A stretch of 64,000 bases of DNA from Setomelanomma holmii. Taxonomy: Eukaryota > Ascomycota > Dothideomycetes > Pleosporales > Phaeosphaeriaceae. Below are positions 1 through 11,446 of the stretch, piece by piece (position 1 is the first letter of the stretch; each line of letters begins with the position of its first letter). Location of the stretch: the NCBI GenBank assembly GCA_010015745.1, contig ML978234.1:1-64000 (forward strand). The letters are read 5' to 3'. Under the pieces are notes generated by a model. The model ran no database searches. It saw nothing but the letters and a program-made list of their open reading frames with translations, and was not told the DNA's origin. The translations under genes were made by a program, and so were the position numbers.

Positions 1-232
1 GAAAAGCTCGTGCGTCCTCTTCAAGTATCCATTGTACGAGGAAGTCCTCCTGCTCTGGAGTCAATCTTTGTTGGTATACGTGGCTGGTCTGGCTGGTTTG
101 TTGGCCTCTCATCCGGGCAGAGAGCGTGGCCCGGGGGATCGCGTACGCCTTCGCAGCAGCCCGTTGGCTAGGGAAAACACCAGAGTTAAGATTTTCAATA
201 GCTGCTTGGATTGCTGCTTCACGTGCATCCAT
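1..232 (-). mobile_element. Fot1/pogo-like DNA transposon, transposase N-terminus (partial)
   Basis: A reading frame on the minus strand starts at an ATG at 232 and stays open to the left edge (77 codons). It opens MDAREAAIQAAIENLNSG, followed by FPSQRAAAKAYAIPRATLSAR and then a segment reading LTPEQEDFLVQWILEEDARA. This is the psq-type helix-turn-helix (about residues 5-45) and the start of the second, CENP-B-like DNA-binding domain typical of Fot1/pogo transposases of the Tc1-mariner superfamily in filamentous fungi. The DDE catalytic domain would lie outside the window. The terminal inverted repeat should lie to the right of 232; a GGCTCG-AACC motif occurs twice in 294-324, but with one end visible I cannot define the repeat or the TA target site. 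No stop is seen in the visible part, so intactness is unknown. Confidence 0.85.
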
Positions 233-847
233 TTTAGTTGCGTGGTTGTGGAGATATCGCGAGCGTTGAGTGAGTGGTTGAATTCTGCGCGATGGCTCGG
301 AACCGGGGGTGGCTCGAAACCCCGTCAGCTAGCTTACGCGACTGCCATCCTTCGGTCGTACATGCCTACCGAATCACAATTTTTATCTTCAGCCTCTTCA
401 CACCTCAAGACACTCCATCCAGCACGAAAAAGCAACATTCGGCTCTCGCCTAGCCTAGCCTGATAACCGTGGCTTCCAGAGCACGGCTGGGCTGCATAAA
501 CTTAGCTCGCACGGGTAAGGCGCCGGAGCGCGATGTGGAGATCGACAAGCTCGACCGCAAGCAACTTTTCTTCGCGACGGCGATTGGCGAACGACTGGCG
601 TGCGCAAAAGATGCATTTAAGTGGCGGACAACCCCCGCTTCGTTCAACTCTGCGATCAGATCGATACTGTTTTGTCTACTGCTAGACTACACAGCGAGGC
701 GACTTCTGGAGTTTTGCGCCCGCGTTTACATTCGAAAAGCTCCAATCTACAGTCACCGGTCATTTGACCTACCAGCCAACCAGCTTCGAGCGCATCAAGT
801 CATCTTCTTAGCTTCGAGATCTCGAGAATTCGGCATCAGCTCCCACC
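233..847. other. Gap: transposon end and upstream region of the transporter gene
   Basis: This stretch should hold the outer end of the pogo-like element and the promoter and 5' leader of the plus-strand transporter starting at 848. A 150-codon frame at 469-921 overlaps the transporter start in another frame, resembles no protein family I know, and looks like chance. Confidence 0.5.
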
Positions 848-2158
848 ATGTCTCAGATACAGCCAGATCCACACCCTGCTGCGGGCTTCTTCGGCAGCAA
901 AGGCAACGATGTGGGCGTTGATAAGACTGGCGCAAGCATGCATGTGAGCTCTGGAAATGAGCGCGCAGCGTCGCCTGCCATGGGCAATGAGGTTCTGGAG
1001 CAAGATGCGCAGACCAAGGGACGTTGGTTTGCATACATCAAGACGAAGCAGTTTTGGATTACGCTTCTCCTGGGGCAGGGTGCGTAAAAAGTACTTTCAA
1101 GTGAAGTGCTCTGCTAACGCAATTCCACAGTCCTCGCTATCTGTATCACATCCACCAATACGCTCTCATCGCTTCTTTCAGCTGAAGGCACTTCAATCCC
1201 GGCATTTCAATCCTTCTTCAATTACGTTTTGCTTAATCTAATCTACACGAGTTACACGATCTACAAGTACGGATTCAAGCGCTGGGTTCGCTTGTGCGTG
1301 TTTGAAGGATGGCGATTCTTCATTCTCGCATTTTTCGACGTCGAAGGAAACTACTTTGTTGTGTTGGCATACCGCTACGTAAGCCGAATTTTCTGAGAAG
1401 TGTGATGTGATTGTATACTGACTTGACCACAGACAACCATTCTCAGCGCTCAGCTCATCAACTTCTGGGCCATCGTAATCGTCGTAATAATTTCCTTCCT
1501 CTTCCTCAAGGTCCGCTACCACTACACGCAAATCTTCGGCATCCTGCTCTGCATCGGTGGTCTCGGCGTCATCTTTGGGTCAGACCACATCACTGGCGCA
1601 AACAACTACGGCGCCACCGACGCGGTGAAAGGTGACTTGTTCGCTCTCCTTGGCGCTACTTTCTACGGCCTTAGCAATGTGTTTGAGGAGTTTCTGGTCT
1701 CGGAGAAGCCACTGTACGAGGTTGTCGGCCAGCTGGCATTCTGGGGCATGTTCATTAACGGCACGCAAGCGGGCATCTTCGATCGTTCGTCTTTCCGCTC
1801 CGCTACGTGGAACTCCAAGGTTGGCGGGTATCTGACTGGGTACACTTTCATCCTGACGCTCTTCTACTCGCTCGCGCCAGTCCTGTTCCGCTTGTCCAGT
1901 GCCGCTTTCTTCAACATCTCGCTTCTGACGGGCTCATTCTGGGGCGTGGCGATTGGCGTCAAGGTGTTCCATCTCAGTATTCACTGGATGTACCCGATTG
2001 CGTTTGTGCTGATCATTATTGGTCAGGTGATTTACTTCATCAGGCAGAGCATGGTGGGCGAGGCGTTGAAGCCGTGGTTGGGCCACGATCAGAGCAAGGG
2101 CCATGCAGGTGTTGGCACCGCGAAGAGGAGAGTGGAGAGACCTGAGGTCATTGTCTAA
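848..2158 (+). CDS. SLC35F-type (DUF914) solute carrier, 10-TM drug/metabolite transporter fold
   Basis: Three exons, 848-1079, 1131-1378 and 1433-2158, encode 401 aa. Introns are 51 and 54 nt; the first has a CTAAC branch site. After a polar 65-residue N-terminus come about ten hydrophobic helices, including FWITLLLGQVLAICITSTNT, AQLINFWAIVIVVIISFLFL, GDLFALLGATFYGLSNVFEE and MYPIAFVLIIIGQVIYFIRQ. The motif EGNYFVVLAYRYT in helix 3 and the internal duplication match the SLC35F1/F2/F6 branch (Pfam SLC35F, formerly DUF914) of the drug/metabolite transporter superfamily. The C-terminal tail is basic and hydrophilic. The substrate is not known from sequence; homologues sit in plasma or endomembranes. 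Length is normal and no defect is seen. The family call is firm, the substrate unassigned. Confidence 0.9.
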
Positions 2159-2470
2159 GGGATCGTGGCAAGGGAGATGGACGAAATAAGTGCCAAAAGG
2201 GGTCACGGGGTGGACTCGGGAGGGCTCTCGGGAGGTATGATCAGGTACGCAGGAGTATTGAACAAATCCCCGATGATATCCACAGAAGCAAAATCTACAG
2301 AAGCAAATCCCAGAGAGTTTTGTAGCGATGTATACACGGTGACGTCAGCCAGCTTCCCCGCTTCCCTTCATGCAGCTTCTCGGGGGCGATTTCAGTATCA
2401 GAATTGATCCAGCGTAAACACAGTGCAACACAAACCACGAGCAACCTGGTGATCCTCCAGCAACCTTGAC
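2159..2470. other. Gap between transporter and kinase-like gene
   Basis: 312 bases with no supported gene; it holds the 3' end of the transporter transcript and the promoter of the next gene. Confidence 0.5.
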
Positions 2471-3535
2471 ATGGATCAACAATACTACGTCGACTACGTC
2501 TCGAGTGGTCATGCCGATGATACGGAATGTGCTATGACAGTCTTACGCGGACACACAAAATTTTCCATCTCGGCGAAATACTCCCAGGTTACAGGGACAT
2601 ATTTCCATGAGCAACTTGTACAAAGGGTGAAAAAATCTCGTGAATACCCATTTGGCAAATGTCCACCACATCTCAGCCCGGCCGACCTCCTCTACCAACA
2701 CTGTCTACCTTCCCTCAAACATATCACACCAGATACAACGCTCCAAGACCTCAGTCTCGAATCCTTGTTCCATGCGCCAACATACGACCTCCATCTTATC
2801 CGCGAGGCAAACGACCAAGATGTTCGCGTAGAAGGACTGGATACATGCGCGTACACCCCCGCATTTAACATGTCTCCTATCCCCATAACCTCTCTACCTG
2901 CGTCAAGCCAAACCCTCCCAAGATTCCACACCAGCCAGCTTCAAATCTGTCCAGCGCAAGACGCGTCCAAATCACTAGACTGGATCCAAGGTGCTGTGCG
3001 AACCCGCGATGGCGAGGAAATGTACTTCAAACCACGCTACTCCCTCCGCGAGGCTGATTTCGAGCGCGAACTACACATCCTGACACGTATCGCCGCCGAC
3101 GGACTGCATGACAAAATCCGTGTTCCGAAGATATCGGGCGTGGTTGTATCTGACGACGCAGACGGAGACGGCGATGATGAGGAGGGGATATGTGTGGGTA
3201 TGCTACTCACCTTGATTCCAGGCAGACACTTGGCGGACCCAGCACTGCATGAGAAGGTCGTGGTGCACGAGAAGTGGGGAAAACAAGTCACCTCCACGGT
3301 GCGGGAATTACACGCGAATGGGATTGTTTGGGGCGATGTGAATCCGATGAACGTCATGATTGACGAGCAGATGGACGCATGGGTGATTGATTTCGGGGGG
3401 ATGAATAATGTTGAGTTTGTCGATGATGAGTTGAGAGAAACGGTAGACGGGGATTGGCAGGGTGTTGGGAGATTGTTTGGAGCGTGGTTACCGAGGAAAG
3501 TTGGGAGCGAGGTGGGAAGCAGTGCTGAATATTGA
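2471..3535 (+). CDS. Fungal protein kinase-like (PKL fold) protein
   Basis: Single exon, 354 aa. The C-terminal half has the core of a protein-kinase-like fold: FKPRY near residue 187 (candidate ATP-binding Lys), an acidic DDADGDGDDEE insert near 228-238, the catalytic-loop equivalent GIVWGDVNPMNVMI (WGD in place of HRD, Asp289, Asn294) and VIDFGG (Asp307) as the DFG metal site. The catalytic Asp, Asn and DFG Asp are all present, so phosphotransfer is possible. No glycine-rich loop or activation segment is recognisable. The N-terminal 170 residues resemble no domain I know. Such short kinase-like proteins are abundant and variable in Pezizomycotina genomes; substrates are unknown. The gene converges on the carboxypeptidase-like gene, with 122 bases between stop codons. 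Confidence 0.75.
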   Translation: MDQQYYVDYVSSGHADDTECAMTVLRGHTKFSISAKYSQVTGTYFHEQLVQRVKKSREYPFGKCPPHLSPADLLYQHCLPSLKHITPDTTLQDLSLESLFHAPTYDLHLIREANDQDVRVEGLDTCAYTPAFNMSPIPITSLPASSQTLPRFHTSQLQICPAQDASKSLDWIQGAVRTRDGEEMYFKPRYSLREADFERELHILTRIAADGLHDKIRVPKISGVVVSDDADGDGDDEEGICVGMLLTLIPGRHLADPALHEKVVVHEKWGKQVTSTVRELHANGIVWGDVNPMNVMIDEQMDAWVIDFGGMNNVEFVDDELRETVDGDWQGVGRLFGAWLPRKVGSEVGSSAEY

Positions 3536-3657
3536 CTGGAGGTTGTATGAATCGATGAACGATCGAACGTGATTAGGTATCTTGATACTACGGACAAGAA
3601 TGATGACAACGCCCACCCGAAGCCGGGGGGAGGAAAGTGAATCTAACCCACAATGCA

Positions 3658-5328
3658 TTACAACTCCACAATCTCTTCTGGCTTTTCTTCTTCCGCGGCT
3701 GTCTTTGCATCCTCCATGTTTTGAGGCTTTTTCGTCTGACCTTCCCCGGCCAATCCAACTTCTCCAAGCATAAACCGTCCGAAATACAACACCGCATCCA
3801 ACATCTCCTCTCCCGTCGGTACAATGTTTTCCTTTGGAAGTAAAAACCCATAACTCCCCGTGTCCCTCAACTTAATCTGATAACTGTACTTGACTTTTAA
3901 TTCATGGTAAAACCAGTCCAGCGCAGAGCCACCACTACTCTCAATGCGCGGGAGGACCGTCTTCTTCTTATTGGCGAACGCAACATTGCCTTCGCACGCA
4001 GATGTGACTTTGTATGCATGCCCTTTTCGTGAGACGCGGATTGCTTTTGCGAGGCCGAGAGCGAGTTCTTCCAGGTCTTCGATGGAGGGCGGTTCGTCGT
4101 TGCACGTGTATGAGTACGGGTACAGGATTTGTTGGGAGTAGGAATGGAGATCCAAGAAGCCGACGATGTCAACATTGTTGTACTCCGTCTCGTTCTTGGC
4201 CCATTCGGCGAAGCGTTGGGCTTCGACGCCGTCGAATGGCGCGTCGCCTGCGAAAGACTCGCTGCACGGATTCGTGCGCGATGTGTCGCCATCCCACTTG
4301 TAGGGGTAGCTGCGGTCGAGGTCGATGCCGCGGCAGAAACGGAGGCTGGTGGGCTGGCGGTTCTTGCGCCAAAGGCGGTCTGTTTCCCACGAGTAGACGT
4401 AGCCGTCGGGGTTGAGGGTGGGGACGAGGACGAAATCGAACTCTTCGAGCAGGCGCGTGATCTCACGATCCTTGCCGTATGCATTGATCAAACTCCAGGC
4501 TAGATAGTTGACTGTGCTTGTCGATATCCACTCGCGCGCATGAGAACCGCCAGTGACGATTACCGTCTTGCGCGCGCCCGAGGGATGGTCGTTGTCGGTG
4601 GGGCGTACGCCTACACGCAGGGCAGGGATGTCGCGGCCTTCGTAGGTAATGCCTACGCTAATGCGACGGACGTGGGTGGTGAACATGGAGGACATGAGGC
4701 TCATCCATGGATTAATAACTGACAATGGCTGGTAGTCCTGAAAGAAGGGATGGCCTCGGCCTGACCGTGGTGACGGCTTGAGGTCCGGCGAATAGTGGTC
4801 GCCATGTGATTGCGTGCCAGATGGCGAGGGATATGAGTTCAGGATGGCCTGGGCGAGGTCGAGGTCAGGCATAAGAGGCTCATGGGCCTTCTGCAGTGAT
4901 TGAGGCAGCAATCCGAGCAGGGACGGGACGACATTCTTCGCAATGCGCAGATCCGCCCAGTCCTCATTGAACTCCCACACATCGAGGAACAGTATGTTAG
5001 CTGCCTCTGCTAGTGCCTCTGCCTCCTCTACTGTCCGAATTTTGAATCGCAAGACCACATCCTCGCCATATCGTGTGTCTATTTGCTTTCCGGAATCGTC
5101 GTCTGATGTGTGTTCGGCGTCTCCTCCAAGTCCAAAGCTCTTCTGCGTGTCCGGCAGCCGCCATATCCTCCTAACTATGGCATCGGACAGTCTCCGCCAG
5201 GGCCGCGGGGCATGTGTGTGGCTCGCAGGTGCGTCATACGGGAACCGTACATGGTCGTGCGGGGCGGCAGCTATGAGCGTGGGACCGAGCAGCAGCAAGC
5301 TCAGAACAGTGAAAGATGCCTGGCGCAT
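3658..5328 (-). CDS. ECM14: Ecm14-like inactive metallocarboxypeptidase (M14 family)
   Basis: Single exon, 556 aa. I chose the ATG at 5328 because it opens with a signal peptide (MRQASFTVLSLLLLGPTLIAAA); the frame extends further upstream without coding character. Residues 90-175 fit the carboxypeptidase activation prodomain and 205-525 the M14 domain. Zinc ligands are present: GGSHAREW (His263, Glu266) and DLHSYSQQ (His395). The substrate carboxylate-binding region GIDLDRSYPYKW is kept. The general base Glu of active enzymes, just before LRDTG, is Lys486 here (QIKLRDTGSYGF). This is known of the fungal Ecm14 group, regarded as secreted pseudopeptidases linked to cell-wall phenotypes in yeast. 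A Glu/Lys-rich tail follows the domain. Confidence 0.92.
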   Translation of the reverse strand: MRQASFTVLSLLLLGPTLIAAAPHDHVRFPYDAPASHTHAPRPWRRLSDAIVRRIWRLPDTQKSFGLGGDAEHTSDDDSGKQIDTRYGEDVVLRFKIRTVEEAEALAEAANILFLDVWEFNEDWADLRIAKNVVPSLLGLLPQSLQKAHEPLMPDLDLAQAILNSYPSPSGTQSHGDHYSPDLKPSPRSGRGHPFFQDYQPLSVINPWMSLMSSMFTTHVRRISVGITYEGRDIPALRVGVRPTDNDHPSGARKTVIVTGGSHAREWISTSTVNYLAWSLINAYGKDREITRLLEEFDFVLVPTLNPDGYVYSWETDRLWRKNRQPTSLRFCRGIDLDRSYPYKWDGDTSRTNPCSESFAGDAPFDGVEAQRFAEWAKNETEYNNVDIVGFLDLHSYSQQILYPYSYTCNDEPPSIEDLEELALGLAKAIRVSRKGHAYKVTSACEGNVAFANKKKTVLPRIESSGGSALDWFYHELKVKYSYQIKLRDTGSYGFLLPKENIVPTGEEMLDAVLYFGRFMLGEVGLAGEGQTKKPQNMEDAKTAAEEEKPEEIVEL

Positions 5329-5908
5329 TGCGACGAAGTGTATGAATAGCCAGTATCGATTTCTAGTCGTGCGCTCGCCAGCATGCGCTGGTACTGGGAG
5401 AATGGTGTGGTCGTGTGCCTGACAAACAAGTAGTCGCAGTCGCGAATCGTGATGCCCAAATTCGGGCGGCTCGGCTGACACGTGCAGGTGTGGCGCAGTT
5501 CTGAGAAGCAGCCACTGGGCATGCATAGGCCCGCCGGCCAGACTAAGCACCTCCACCAGGCTAAGCACCGACGCTGGATGGGCGCACTGTGCCTGATGAC
5601 AGCTGGGGATTGGAGCTGACCACCAAGCTAGCCCCTAACCAACACCACGACTCTGCCATTGACTCTGCGTGACGCCGTTTGCCTGAGCGTGTTTGCATCC
5701 AGCGCGCATCCACCGCTTCCAGCCGCATCCGTCGCAGACGCTGCCATATCCCACCTCCCGGACTAATCCTAGCAGCGCTTCCTTCAGCCTTACGGTCCGC
5801 CGCGTGCCTCGTCCGGACCACGTTGCCGGCCCTCCTCGCCCGCTGTGCCATGTACCGCCATTGTGACCTTTCGCCCGCGTAGATGAGCTGCTAGCCACGC
5901 GCGCAGCC
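5329..5908. other. Divergent promoter region between ECM14 and Sec7 genes
   Basis: 580 bases between two diverging starts. Several frames are open because the DNA is GC-rich, but none shows recognisable protein sequence. It should contain both promoters and 5' leaders. Confidence 0.5.
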
Positions 5909-8900
5909 ATGCCTCTGAGGGCCCTCCGACCGGGCCGCAGCGAGCGGGACCTCAAGCGCCGCAGCACCCTCGATCCCGCCGGCCTCTTCACGCGCGGCGA
6001 CAGAGACACTCGCTTCCAGCAGTCGAGCAAAGACGTGGGCGCTGGCCGCTTCGCCGTTTCTGAAGATGGCGGTCGACCCCCCTCGAGCGACATGGCGCGA
6101 CCCTCGCCCAGTGTCGGCTACGACGGGCCCCCCTCTCCGCCCATCCAGGAAGCAACACCCAACACGCGCCGCTTCAGCTTGATGCGCTTTCGCCATGCCT
6201 CCGACTCGCAGCTGTCAGTGAGGGCAAAGGAGCACGCTGCCCGCAGCGAAGCCCCGCCCGTCCCTGCTGTGCCTCTGAACCCAGAACGTAGGTAGACGTG
6301 GTGCAGTCATGGGAATTTACGCTGACGTATGATCTGTTGTAGCCCCTGCCATCATAACCACCGCACCCACTGTCATGGAGAACGAGCCCGAAGCCGAGCA
6401 AACAACGCCGAAAAAGCGAGGACGATTGCAGCAGTTCAGCTTGCGACGACGGTCTTTCGACCCTTCGACGGTCGACCGGCCAGGCATCTTGCGCAAGTCG
6501 ACAGACAGGAGGCGGGGACCACTGGGATTGAAGAAGAGTCACGGGAATCTCGCTGAAGAGAATGCGCGCTTGTCTACGAGCCAGCGGCCAGACACTCTTG
6601 CCGAATCGCGCGAGTCGGTGGAAAGTGCGTCTGCGTTGGGCCTGCCTGTTCCACGGGCATCCGAGTCCTCGCGATCAGACGGCAGCTCTGGCGGCCATGT
6701 CTCCTTTGAAAACACCCCGCGCCCGCATCCCCCGCCTCGCATGGGCTCTGCGCGCTTCACCTTTGGCCGGCGGAAACAGCGCGGCTCTCTGTTTCCACTC
6801 CCTATGAAAATCGAGCCTCCACAGTTTCCCGACACCGCACCTGCCACGCCCCGCGTCTCCACCGGTGGACGAAGCTCTGGCTCGCCTCACCATTCGCCGA
6901 CCGGCAGCCCTCCGCTGACAGCGCGGCGTCTGAATCATGGCGAATCCGGGACCCAGACACCTCCAATCCCATCTGCATCGCAAGTAGCCTTGGCTGCTAC
7001 TTCTCTGAATCTGGCCTCACCTGGCGCAGGAACCCTTTTTCGAAACGATTCGACCAAGTCCATCCGTTCCGCTCGCTCTTCTCCCAATGCCGGTGGTCCA
7101 ATACGCTTGGGCATGCGAGGTCGCTCGTCGACAATGGGCTCTTTGGGAGCGCGATCGGACGATGCCGGCTCGCCCACGCCACCCAATGGGGCAAGTGGGA
7201 GAAATTCGACGTCGACGGCGGGAAGGAGCAGCTTCAGCAACTTGTTTGGGTTAAGTGCGAGATTCCGTCAGAGCTCCGAGCCTCACTCCCCTCGGCATGG
7301 CTCTCCTGCTCACGGCTTTATAGGGGCCTCGGGCTTGTCGTCACACCAGAATTCCCTCAACATCAGCCGCGAGACGCTCGTCCTGCCAGAGCGAGAAGAA
7401 GGCGAACCTCCAGGTCATTATCTCGAGCGAATCGAGGCGAACAACGTAGACAAGAGCGTCATTGCTAGCTACCTTAGCAAGACTGATGACGCCTTCCTTC
7501 TCTCGGTGCTGCGAAGCTATATGCGGAGATTCGCATTCTTCGGCGATCCCATCGACATGGCCATACGAAAGCTGCTGATGCAGGTTGAACTTCCCAAAGA
7601 GACGCAGCAGATTGACCGAGTCCTGCAGGGATTCGCAGATCGCTACCACGAGTGCAATCCTGGCATCTACATCAACACCGACAAGGCGTACTTCATTTCC
7701 TTTTCAATCATCATCCTGCACACCGATGTCTTCAACAAGAACAACAAGAGAAAGATGCAGCGGCCGGACTACATCAAGAATTCTTCTTGCGAAGGTGTCT
7801 CGGACGACGTCCTTGGTTGCTTCTATGACAATGTCGTTTATACGCCCTTTATCCACATCGAGGATGAGCTTGACTTGAAGAACATATCCTCCAAGAAGAG
7901 CCGGAGAACACCTGCACTCAAAGGGCCAATGAGTGATCCTGCGAGGAAAGCGGCCAAAGATCCCATCGATCCGTATACGCTCATATTCGAGGGCAAACTG
8001 GACGCGCTCCGCCCGACCATAAAAGATGTCATGAACATTGACGATCCGTATAACTACCTCGGCACTGCTGCAACTCTCGACACTAAGAACGTCTACAAGT
8101 CCTTCTCAAGGTACGGAGTCATACAGGTCGTCTCGTCTCGGTCCAGACCTGAAGCTTTCATGTCGGAAGCTGCGCAGGAGAATCCACAAGGGACCTCAGT
8201 CGGGATTGTCGAGATGCCAGTCACAAAGGTGGGCGTCTTGTGGCGGAAAGGCACGAAACGGAAAAAGGCACGCTCGCCCTGGCAGGAGTGGGGCGCAGTT
8301 CTCACGCGATCAGGCCTTTCCTTTTTTAAGAACTCCAGCTGGACGAAGAATCTCATGCACCAGCACGAACAGCATCTGAAGCATGGCGAGACTGGACCAG
8401 TCCTCTTCCAACCTCCATTGGAAGAGTTTAAGCAGGACCACATAATTCCAATGGACGGCGCGGTTGCCCTCGTTGACAACACATATAAGAAGCACAAAAA
8501 CGCATTCGTCATTTGTTCGAAAGCTGGAGAGGAGACGTTCCTCGCTGACAGCGAAAAGGATCTCAACGAATGGTTGGGCGTGCTAAATTATACCGCAGCA
8601 TTCGAGACTATGGGTGTTCGTTCAAGAGGGATGATTGGAGGCCTGTACGAAGGTCAAAGGAACCGTGGCATCCGTCGTCTTGAATCATCACATTCCACCA
8701 AGTCAATCACGACGCCGACCGGCGAAGTGACAATCCAAAGCGGCAAGATCGACAACCAGTTTGCCCAGCAAATGATGCACGCGCGGAGAGAACTGATGCA
8801 ACTGCGTATCTCTGATGCTGAGGAGAAACTCGCACGAGCTATAAAAGAGCTCGAAGCACGTTTGAGGGACGCGAGACATCTTCAGATATTGGCTCCGATC

Positions 8901-10289
8901 CAGCCGAAAACCAGGGAGCATGTCATCCACGCCGCAGGTCGACTATCTGCGAAGCTGAAGTGGTCTCGCATCGAGATATGGCGGATGAAGTGCCATCGTG
9001 ATATCCTTGCACACGAGCTAGAAGATGAGAAGCAAGGTGCAGCTGAACGGCAGGCGCGTATTGATAAGGTTGCAGAATTTGGGCCGGTCCCACAGTCGCA
9101 ACCTCAACTCAGTCCACAGCAGTCTCACCACGGGGCTAAGATTGCCGGACTGGCCCGACTTACCTCCAAGACAAGCTCTTTAGCCAGTGGTCACAAGGCT
9201 CCTCTGTCTCCGAGCGCATCGTCGGCACGCCCGGGTACAAAGTCTTCTCGCGACACCGACTTTGGAGTAGATGACGCTTTCAAGACGCCTCCAGAGACTT
9301 CCAAGTCCAGCCCCAATGATCCCTCTGGCCAGTTCCACATCCCTCCTCTCTCAATCAACTCCTATGCCTCCGATCGCCGAAGCTCGATGGCCAGCTCCTC
9401 TGCGCCCCCACTCTCTCCGAGACTGATGCCCTCCGAACACAGGCCCTCGATTGTTACCACGGATGATGGAACAGGCACCGTCGATTCAGACTCTGACGAT
9501 GACGATGATTCTCGCTACACCACCCCTCCACCGATAGAGCCCGGCACTGTCGAGCCTAAGACGCCAGAGATTCCCAATCTGGACGGCTTACGCCCGGAGC
9601 ACGATGTTGGATCAGACACCGAGCAAGGACTCGGATCGCATGCGGGCTCGCCCGCATCCCGCACCAAACACAGGCGGAGCCTCCATCGTACGCTGCGGGA
9701 GTCGTCGCATCGCCGGAGTCACAAGGGCAGAGACTCATCGTCTAGCATTGTTAGCAACGATGCCCAAGAGAATGAAGGCTTGACTCGCGACAAGGGAAGC
9801 TTCACTGTACACGGCAAGAAGGCGTCTGTGATTCAGTTCGGATCTGACTGGCATAATACAACGGCGGAAGAGCGATTGAAGAGGAAGAAAGAGCTACAAG
9901 ACGCGGCTGGAGCGGCATCGGCCGACGACAAAGATACCAATAGCGTAGTCAGCGGCAGTACAGCCACTGCCTTTTCGCCAGGACCTGAGGGCGAAGACAC
10001 GACTCCTCGCAAGCTCTCCGTCGGAGCTGTGAAGCAACGGCATACTTCCGCGCAGACAATCACTCCAGCAAATTACAGGGACGCCGTCGAAGAGCAGAAG
10101 AGCGATTCCGATGAAGCTTCGGATATGAGCGACATCGCCGAGGAAACTCAGGAACGAAACTGGGCAGAAGTCGCCGACAAACTGGAGAAAGAGTCTCCGG
10201 CGCCTGTCAAGATCGACATCATGGTGGGAGACAGTCCCTCACCACCAAACGTCATGTCACCCACCACCACGCAACTGGTACAGATGTAG
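5909..10289 (+). CDS. Sec7-domain Arf guanine nucleotide exchange factor with PH domain (Syt1-like)
   Basis: Two exons, 5909-6287 and 6343-10289 (intron 55 nt), encode 1441 aa. The first 460 residues are Ser/Pro/Arg-rich and probably disordered. A Sec7 domain follows at about 465-640: the glutamic-finger region reads ELPKETQQIDR (Glu546) and the next helices DKAYFISFSIIILHTDVFN. A PH domain lies at about 750-885 (VGVLWRKGTKRKKARSPWQEW to DLNEWLGVLNY). A helical segment near 905-1010, with RRELMQLRISDAEEKLARAI, looks coiled coil. The tail is acidic and Ser-rich. Sec7 domains catalyse GDP-GTP exchange on Arf GTPases, and the PH domain would recruit the protein to phosphoinositide membranes. Architecture fits yeast Syt1 and its Pezizomycotina relatives rather than the larger BIG/GBF types. 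The start is the first in-frame ATG; a shorter start is possible. Confidence 0.9.
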
Positions 10290-10761
10290 ACATCGAAAGG
10301 CGTTTTCATTTCATCGTTTCCTTGGATCTCAAAAAGTGTACCTCCTTATTCTTACCGTTGACTCAGAAGCGCGCATAGCTGCATAGCATCATGCATCTCA
10401 AAAGCCGCTTACTCTACTCACTGTTTTCTCGTCCATCACATACGCATGACATTCCCACATACGCTTTCCATATACAGCAAGGACAGCGACCGGGCTCTTG
10501 GTATTTCCTTGACTTTCATGGCAGTGGCGCTGGGTAGGCATAGACGGCTTCCATCAGAGACGGCGTTTCTCTTTGCACGGGAAACCTTAGCAGCTGTAAG
10601 CGCATGACAGGGTTGGACGATCGCATGTTTTGATGTGATGCGCGGACTGGATAGAGAAGATGAGAATTGTTGGAATGAGATGAGCATGTTATTGATTTGC
10701 TATTCCCATCCACGTGAACTACCCTGATGTGTTCTACAGCTCTCTATCGTCTTCCAAGCGC
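10290..10761. other. Gap downstream of the Sec7 gene
   Basis: 472 bases with 3' flank of the Sec7 gene and of the minus-strand micro-gene. A minus-strand frame at 10436-10687 is serine-rich without recognisable features; I do not support it as a gene. Confidence 0.45.
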
Positions 10762-10959
10762 CTAATCTTTCGAATGGAAACTTTCTGCGCTCCCACGATC
10801 ATCCTGTATCGCATCTGCGTATACCATCGCAGTCAGATTTGTTGTGAGTTGATGGTATACATGCTCTGCCTCACGCCTGCAAAACGCGTCGAACGCGTAA
10901 ATGCAGAATAGTACACAAGCTACCAGCGTACCAACAACACCGAGGACCAAACTTGGCAT
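10762..10959 (-). CDS. Small single-TM protein, copy A of a micro-gene pair (possible lost start)
   Basis: 65 aa from the first available ATG at 10959. It begins with a strong transmembrane helix (LVLGVVGTLVACVLFCIYAF) followed by a charged, His-containing tail. The frame is open for 23 codons upstream of this ATG and reads ANALIPGF, then SNSITSSA. That resembles the N-terminus of the small gene at 11447-11620 (ADALVPGF, then SITSRA). Where that gene has ACC ATG GCC, this one has ACC AGG GCC (positions 11026-11028). So either the start codon was lost and translation now begins at the internal Met, or the 5' end is differently spliced; I searched for an AT|GT donor upstream and found none. Function unknown. 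Confidence 0.45.
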   Translation of the reverse strand: MPSLVLGVVGTLVACVLFCIYAFDAFCRREAEHVYHQLTTNLTAMVYADAIQDDRGSAESFHSKD

Positions 10960-11446
10960 GTTGAGTGAAGCGCTGGATGTAATGGAGTTGGAAAAGTTGT
11001 GGAACCCTGGGATGAGGGCGTTGGCCCTGGTTTGTGGGAAGCGAGGTGTTTAGATGATCGTGGTGATCTCTGAAATCTCAATTGTGGGATTCATTTGGCG
11101 ATGAGGTGGACAGATGGATCGTGGAGATGTGAGGGAGTGGAGGTGGGAGGTTGATATTTGTGTATTTATCTGCTGGAGGACGATGGTGATGGGGGATGTC
11201 TTGCTCTGTACAGTGAGGCATCGGGTATCTTTAGATGAGTTTCAGAATTTTTAGAAAGAAGAAGAATTCGAATGTCTTTTATCCAAACGCCCGGCAGGAA
11301 CTCGCAGCGTAGTCGCTAATACCACCACGGCGAATAAAACACTTTCCATGTCTCACACCTAGCACCCGCTCCCACAACACCATCTTGAGTCCAGCTCACA
11401 CCTACATATCCTACTCGTTCTCATACTCATCAATAACTTGTCGCGT
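10960..11446. other. Gap between the two micro-genes
   Basis: The right 420 bases hold no supported gene. The left part (to 11028) contains the conserved N-terminal codons of copy A described in its entry. Confidence 0.4.

Noticed and set aside
469..921. 150-codon plus-strand frame ahead of the transporter
   Set aside because: Overlaps the transporter start in another frame and shows no recognisable protein sequence.
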